64,000 nucleotides of DNA from Scytalidium lignicola (lineage: Eukaryota > Ascomycota > Leotiomycetes): assembly GCA_002812745.2 (NCBI GenBank), contig NCSJ02000146.1, positions 1 to 64,000 on the forward strand, in the 5' to 3' direction. This document shows positions 59,596 to 64,000 of the stretch, one piece after another (the first letter of the stretch is position 1; the number at the start of each line of letters is the position of its first letter). The position numbers were made by a program, and so were the translations under genes. The notes under the pieces were generated by a model that had not been told where the DNA came from, made no database searches, and worked only from the letters and a program-made list of their open reading frames with translations.

Positions 59596-60600
59596 ATGTC
59601 AGATCTCTTTAAGACGCTGAATGAGGTCACCCAAGATGACTACGATACATACACCTGGAGCCTGGAGAATTCTGTGACACCAGTGCCCTGGCGAGGTTTT
59701 CATAGCTACACACTGCGATCAAACTCGGGACTTATCATTCAATTCCGATCGAAAGAATCACCCCTCAGTTCAATGACCAAGTTTGCTAAACAAGTTCACG
59801 GCCATCTTGTTCCAGCTACTACATACCACAGCTTGATGCTCAACTCTTCAGTATCTGTTTGGGTCATGGAAATCATGGCAGGCGTTGGGTATGCGTTCAC
59901 AACTTGCACGATCACTCCAGCTAAGCTAGATATCACGGTTGTAGACTTTGCTAAGTAAGACTTCATACACTATCAAATTAGTTTGTTCTACTAGCTGATA
60001 TAATACTACAGATTCTATACAGCGTCATGGAAAAGCCCCCAATCTTCAGCGAAAGACGAAATCAATCTTTATAACAATAAACTCAAACAATTGACTACCC
60101 CCCTACCCCCTCGATTTACAAAAATCATTGAAAACACGCAGAAGAATATGAGTCAGACAATAGATCTGGTGCCTTGGGTTTTGACTCATCAAGACCTCTC
60201 AAGTATGAACATCCTTGAGGATCCTGATACTGACCATATTACCGGTTTGGATGACTGAGCAGATGCTACTATTGAACCATTTGGTATGGCTCCTCTATGG
60301 GGCGGTCCTAATGGCTGGTCATACTTTGAAGGCGACCCTTCCAGATCACGAGCGCTATTTTGGGAGACTTTATTAAGAGAAATCGAATGCATAATCTCGG
60401 AGGAATGTCTCTATGCTATTAATGAAATTAGAACCCCTGAAGTTCTACTTCGATATGGTTTCTTCTGGGAAAATGGGACGATGAACTCTGTGAAAGATAC
60501 TACCTTCCTCGATGCGTTTCTCAAAGATGAGTTAACATTGGCTGAGAAATCGTCAATAGATTGGCCAGGAATTTGGAGCCAAGCGGTGGCCTCCAACTGA
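59596..60600 (+). pseudogene. APH-like (aminoglycoside phosphotransferase fold) kinase gene, interrupted
   Basis: Exons 59596-59954 and 60012-60600 join through a 57-nt intron (FAK/FYTAS). The catalytic-loop region reads VPWVLTHQDLSSMNILEDPD and TDHITGLDD. A TGA at 60256-60258 then stands where the family has Trp (DW), followed in frame by ADATIEPFGMAPLWGGPNGW. The fungal APH-like family has a protein-kinase-like fold; HQDLSSMN is the HxDxxxxN catalytic loop. The N-terminal lobe looks incomplete: the start at 59596 lacks a clear nucleotide-binding loop. This is probably a truncated, dead copy, unless the stop is a sequence error or is read through. Confidence 0.65.
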
Positions 60601-61272
60601 TGTGATTGCAAGTATGCAACTAGAACCTTGAAGACACCAGTACTACTACTAGAAAGATTACTTGCTTTTCCCTCAGTAAGTAGATTTGTAAGCCACAAAG
60701 CGACCTCTGTTGGGGAGGTTGAAGATATGTCCCCGTATGTCTGCTAGATTAACTCCTTCTAGCCGGGTTGGTTTCGCTTAGCGACCAGAAGGTTCTGTGG
60801 AAGGATGGCCTGCCTCATGTTGCTTGCCCTAACCTTAGCGTGGCCATCGATGAGGTAGTAAGTGCAATTTCTTTTAGTAAATACCTCACGGATGAGCTTT
60901 CTATGATAAAGCCGTTGCTGCATAAATAATGTGAAATAATTCAACTGAAATCTGATTACAACTCTTGATAGAAATCAAAAACAATATATGCGGTCGCATC
61001 ACGTATACAATTACTAGCAACGCTTGTTACAACTCATTTTTGGTGTCCATTCAAGTCACTTAAATAGCGAAATAACTTGTTATTTTAATTGTATGTTCTC
61101 TCTAAAAGTTATAACTCGCGAGGTATATTAGATACTTGAATCTCAACGATTTCTCACCCTCTCATATATAACAATAAAGCTCGTTAGTCCGGTTCCCTTA
61201 TATCACTTAACTCTATAAATAGGACAGCATGAATCTATACAATAATGAAAATCAAACCAATCTCACTCCACT
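60601..61272. other. Convergent intergenic region
   Basis: About 670 bp between the APH-like pseudogene and the 3-prime end of the oxidoreductase. AT-rich. No gene seen. Confidence 0.45.
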
Positions 61273-62708
61273 TTATACCATTATTCTCGTATCCTTCGGT
61301 ATCCCTCCTCTAGCAATAATCTGAATCTGCTCTGCATAGTGCTTCGACTCGGCACCAGCACCCAATGATTTAATTGGAACAAGATTCATCGGGAAAGGTA
61401 ATTTAACAGGAGGTATGAAAAGACTTGCACGCTCTTCAGGCACATCCTTGGTATTGAGAATGATATCCTTTGGTAGTTTGGGAATTATGGCAGCTGGACG
61501 AGCAATGCCAACCATATCACAGGCTTCTGATTGCAATGCACTTTCCATACCGGAGCGAGTTCGGAATCCACCGGTTACCATGAGAGGAAGGGATGGGAAG
61601 TGTTGTCGGACTTGACGAGCAAAGTCGAGAAAGAATGCTTCTCGTCTTTTGGTTCCCTCTCTCTTCTCAGCCTGAGCAGTGCCCAGCATCGTTGGTGATT
61701 CATAGGTACCACCAGATATCTCGATGAAGTCAACGCCAGCGTCAGTAATCAGCTTGATCTGTTCTAATACTTCGGCGACGGAACCGGTATCTGAGGCATC
61801 TGCGCTGTTAAACTTAACTCCAATGCAGAAATCTTTACTTGTTACAGCTCTGATTCCGGAAATAATCCGAACAACAATCTCTGCTCTCTTAGCTGCTGTG
61901 CCTCCAAATTCGTCTGTTCTGAGGTTGGATTTTGGAGATAGGAATTGAGTAAGGAGGTAACCGTGCCTAGTTATGCATTAACACATGTCTTCGCTTGCTT
62001 AAGGTTGGAAGATACATACGCTCCATGCAATTCCACCCCTTTGAAACCAGCCGCAAAAACTTCCTTGCCACCATCCACGAATTGGTCGATGATACCTCCC
62101 TTCCCAGAAATATCTTCGATCGTCAGTTCCCGAGGAGTGCCGAACAATAGTGCAGACGCGGCACAAGCGATGAATGATGATCCAAGGTTCATTGGCACAG
62201 CTGATGGTGCAACATTCTTCGTGAAGAATTTTTTGTTTCCGGAACCAGCAGGAGATTGCCGACCTGGATGAACAAGCTGAACTAGTGCTGGAGTTCCAGA
62301 CCTCTGGGCAGTGGCTGCCCAAGTTTTCCAGGCTGCCCGGGCGGTGGCCTGCTGTGCTAGAGGGAGCTGTGATGGGACGATAACGTTTGTTGGGGATCCA
62401 TTATGTATAGATGATACTTCGACATTGCCTATGCAGGTTATTAAGGATGGTGTCCTATGGGAGAGCAGCTGCGATCCGTACCAGTCATTATCATCCCCCA
62501 GCCTCCATCTGCCCATGTGCCATAGGCCTTTACAAAGTTCTCCTCTGGATAGTGTTGCGGGGCCATATTTTCTGCCATAGCAGCCTGTATTATTAGATTT
62601 AGACGGAAGCTGCTGGACGCAAGTCACGAGTCTCACCTTAACAAGGCGGTTCTGTAGTTCGAGGCCGCTGGGCAATCTCAGAGGCTCATTGAGCATCATC
62701 TTGTCCAT
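61273..62708 (-). CDS. NADH:flavin oxidoreductase, Old Yellow Enzyme-like
   Basis: Predicted 425-aa FMN enzyme from exons 62708-62637, 62584-62482, 62428-62020 and 61966-61273 (introns 52, 53 and 53 nt). Joining gives LPSGLELQNRLVKAAMAENM, then WADGGWGMIMTGNVEV across the second junction, and VELHGAHGYLLTQFLSP across the third, with the conserved His residues that bind the substrate. Later come RTDEFGGTAAKRAEIV, GVDFIEISGGTYE, LPLMVTGGFRTRSGMES and ACDMVGIARPAA, the FMN-phosphate site. It belongs to the bacterial-like OYE class that reduces activated alkenes, and is probably cytosolic. A specialised-metabolism role is possible, but no biosynthetic cluster is visible. Divergent or shared regulation cannot be judged; its upstream side is repeat DNA. 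Confidence 0.92.
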
Positions 62709-63268
62709 AATATTAGTCGGTTTCTTTGACTTTGGATATTAGTTAAGAAGTCAATAAGGATAGTTAAGACTTTTTGAGGTTCCGAAGCCAAAGAGGGGGA
62801 AAATAAAAACGAGGTCTCATAAGAAATCTACCTTGTTACATATAGAATTACATATTTTATACTATAAGAGCATGAATCGTTAAGTTAGCGGCCGCTAACT
62901 CATTTCAACGTGCGCTTATCAAGCTGTTTGTAAAATGAAACTGAGTCGGGCTGTCTGTTGCACCGTCTCAAAGGAAAGCGGTTGGTTTCTTCCATGTCTC
63001 GCCGGGTGGCGGGGTGGAATTGCCGAGGCACAAATTCCACTGAGGTTGTACAGTGCGGGCACAAGGCAAAAGGTCGTCGCACTTCTCATGCCAAAGCGCC
63101 AATGATTTCGGCGCTGTGAGAGCCCAATTGCTATAGTAGCCCATAGGTTCTAGACGCCCTGTAACAGGCTGTGATTATAGCGCTCTTCAGGCATTGCCGT
63201 GGCCCCTGAATGGTTCAATAGTAATGGAGAATAATTGTGTGGCCACACTGAAGAATTTATGCAAGACT
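62709..63268. other. Upstream region of the oxidoreductase; palindrome inside
   Basis: About 560 bp with the oxidoreductase promoter. It contains a perfect 18-bp palindrome (62883-62900). A GC-richer stretch at about 62940-63120 has no gene-like frame. Confidence 0.4.
62883..62900. repeat. 18-bp perfect palindrome AGTTAGCGG/CCGCTAACT
   Basis: Each half mirrors the other exactly, with GCGGCCGC in the centre. It could be a transposon end, a head-to-head terminal-repeat junction, or a dimeric regulator site. Confidence 0.6.
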
Positions 63269-63273
63269 TTAAT

Positions 63274-63656
63274 AAGGGCTGTGGCTAAATCCACTTATGA
63301 CTTTGGTAAATCTACTTCCGACCACCGATGCCAACATCGGCGAAAACATCAGCTACCTCCGATCGTATACAATTTTGTACTGTAGCAAAAGTATTATCGA
63401 TGAACAATAATTGCTTTACAACAAAGGTACGCTTTTAAAAGTGATACTATTGTAATTTTAGGCGGCTTTAGTGACTGGGCGTACTATAATTATAAGTTAT
63501 TACAGTAGTTAAGTGCCTTATAATTGCAAAACGTTTTGCGTGCACTTGAATTCATTGTTGGTTCTTACATTTCCTTAATAATTTGTATGTAAGCGCAGGT
63601 ACCGACGATGCTGGTAGATTTACCAAAGTCATGAGTGGATTTAACCACACACATCC
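63274..63656. mobile_element. MITE-like element with long terminal inverted repeats
   Basis: The left end reads GGGCTGTGGCTAAATCCAC, then TTATGACTTTGGTAAATCTAC. The reverse complement of the right end (63656 leftward) reads GTGTGGTTAAATCCAC, then TCATGACTTTGGTAAATCTAC. About 37 bp align with two differences. TTAAT flanks both sides (63269-63273 and 63657-63661), a candidate target-site duplication. At about 380 bp with no coding capacity, it fits a non-autonomous DNA element. A further copy of the end (GCCGTGGCTAAATCCAC) lies at about 63763. Confidence 0.7.
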
Positions 63657-63661
63657 TTAAT

Positions 63662-64000
63662 GAGACAAGTGATATAACCTAGTTTTATTCTATACCCAAC
63701 CGGCATAACCGACTAATGTTGATGGTCTACAATGCAAGGATAGCCATACTGAGTTTCATATAGGCCGTGGCTAAATCCACACGACCCTTTCATATAGATT
63801 CATACAAAAAAGCAACAAGATCGTGGGGATATTTGGTAGAGAACAATGAACAGTGGTTTCCTATTCTCTAAAAAGAATCACCAACGCCTTGGCCTAATTC
63901 AACAAGTCCTACATCTTATATACAACTAATCTTAAGACTAATTTTATAAAACAAGGCTCTAGGAGGTTAACTTCGCGTGGTAAAAGGTATAGATTGTTAC
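63662..64000. other. AT-rich right edge
   Basis: About 340 bp with one more copy of the MITE end word at about 63763-63781. No gene seen. Confidence 0.45.

Noticed and set aside
61273..62708. Secondary-metabolite gene cluster around the OYE-like enzyme and transcription factor
   Set aside because: No PKS, NRPS, terpene cyclase or P450 is visible in the window, and the Zn2Cys6 gene is about 48 kb away.

Overview
This is eukaryotic nuclear DNA from a filamentous ascomycete (Pezizomycotina). Most genes carry several introns of about 45-110 nt with GTAAGT/GTATGT-type donors and CTAAC/CTGAC-like branch sites. The gene families are typical of filamentous fungi: RTA1-like exporter, UPC2-like Zn2Cys6 factor, SSR4, FIG1, BIM1/X325, HET and fungal STAND/NLR proteins, and an RNA-dependent RNA polymerase. 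The overall set suits a Leotiomycete, but the sequence does not prove the class. Exon boundaries below are read from splice sites and reading frame, without transcript evidence.

Layout. Positions 1-2,460 hold the tail of a pogo/Fot1-like transposase, then a divergent pair: SLD5 (GINS, DNA replication, minus) and UTP18 (small-subunit processome, plus). A 698-aa protein of unknown function (5,128-7,224, minus) is followed by about 4.6 kb without a supportable gene. Next come a UPC2-like transcription factor, a divergent pair of an RTA1-like membrane protein (minus) and SSR4 (SWI/SNF-RSC subunit, plus), an RdRP of the SAD-1/Rdp1 type, mitochondrial QRI7 and a thioesterase-like (THEM6-like) protein. 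From 27.3 to 34.7 kb lies a membrane/metal block: FIG1-like protein, a GPI-anchored copper-binding BIM1/X325 protein, a ferric/cupric reductase divergent from it, the splicing factor SF3B6 (p14), and a 29-aa cysteine-rich, metallothionein-like micro-gene. A STIMATE/TMEM110-like protein and a disordered acidic-tailed protein follow.

From about 39 kb the character changes. Sequence becomes AT-rich and repeat-bearing: a decayed HET-domain gene, LTR-like fragments, a small predicted membrane protein, a LINE 3-prime fragment, an amidase, and a NACHT/NLR gene with a frame break. The amidase and NLR sit inside a 7.7-kb segment bracketed by 91-bp inverted repeats. Then come a large fungal membrane protein, a decayed APH-like kinase gene, an Old-Yellow-Enzyme-like oxidoreductase, and a MITE-like inverted-repeat element near the right end.

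How genes may work together: the best-supported functional link is the BIM1/X325 protein and the reductase, which share a 0.75-kb divergent promoter. That promoter holds two exact copies, in opposite orientation, of the TGTGCTCA motif known for the Aspergillus copper regulator Mac1. This suggests one copper-starvation unit: surface copper binding plus Cu(II) reduction. HET and NLR genes are self/non-self recognition families and sit in the unstable, transposon-rich half, as is common in fungi.

Limits: no database search was possible. Eleven single N bases all sit at homopolymer edges, so single-base frameshifts should be treated with caution.
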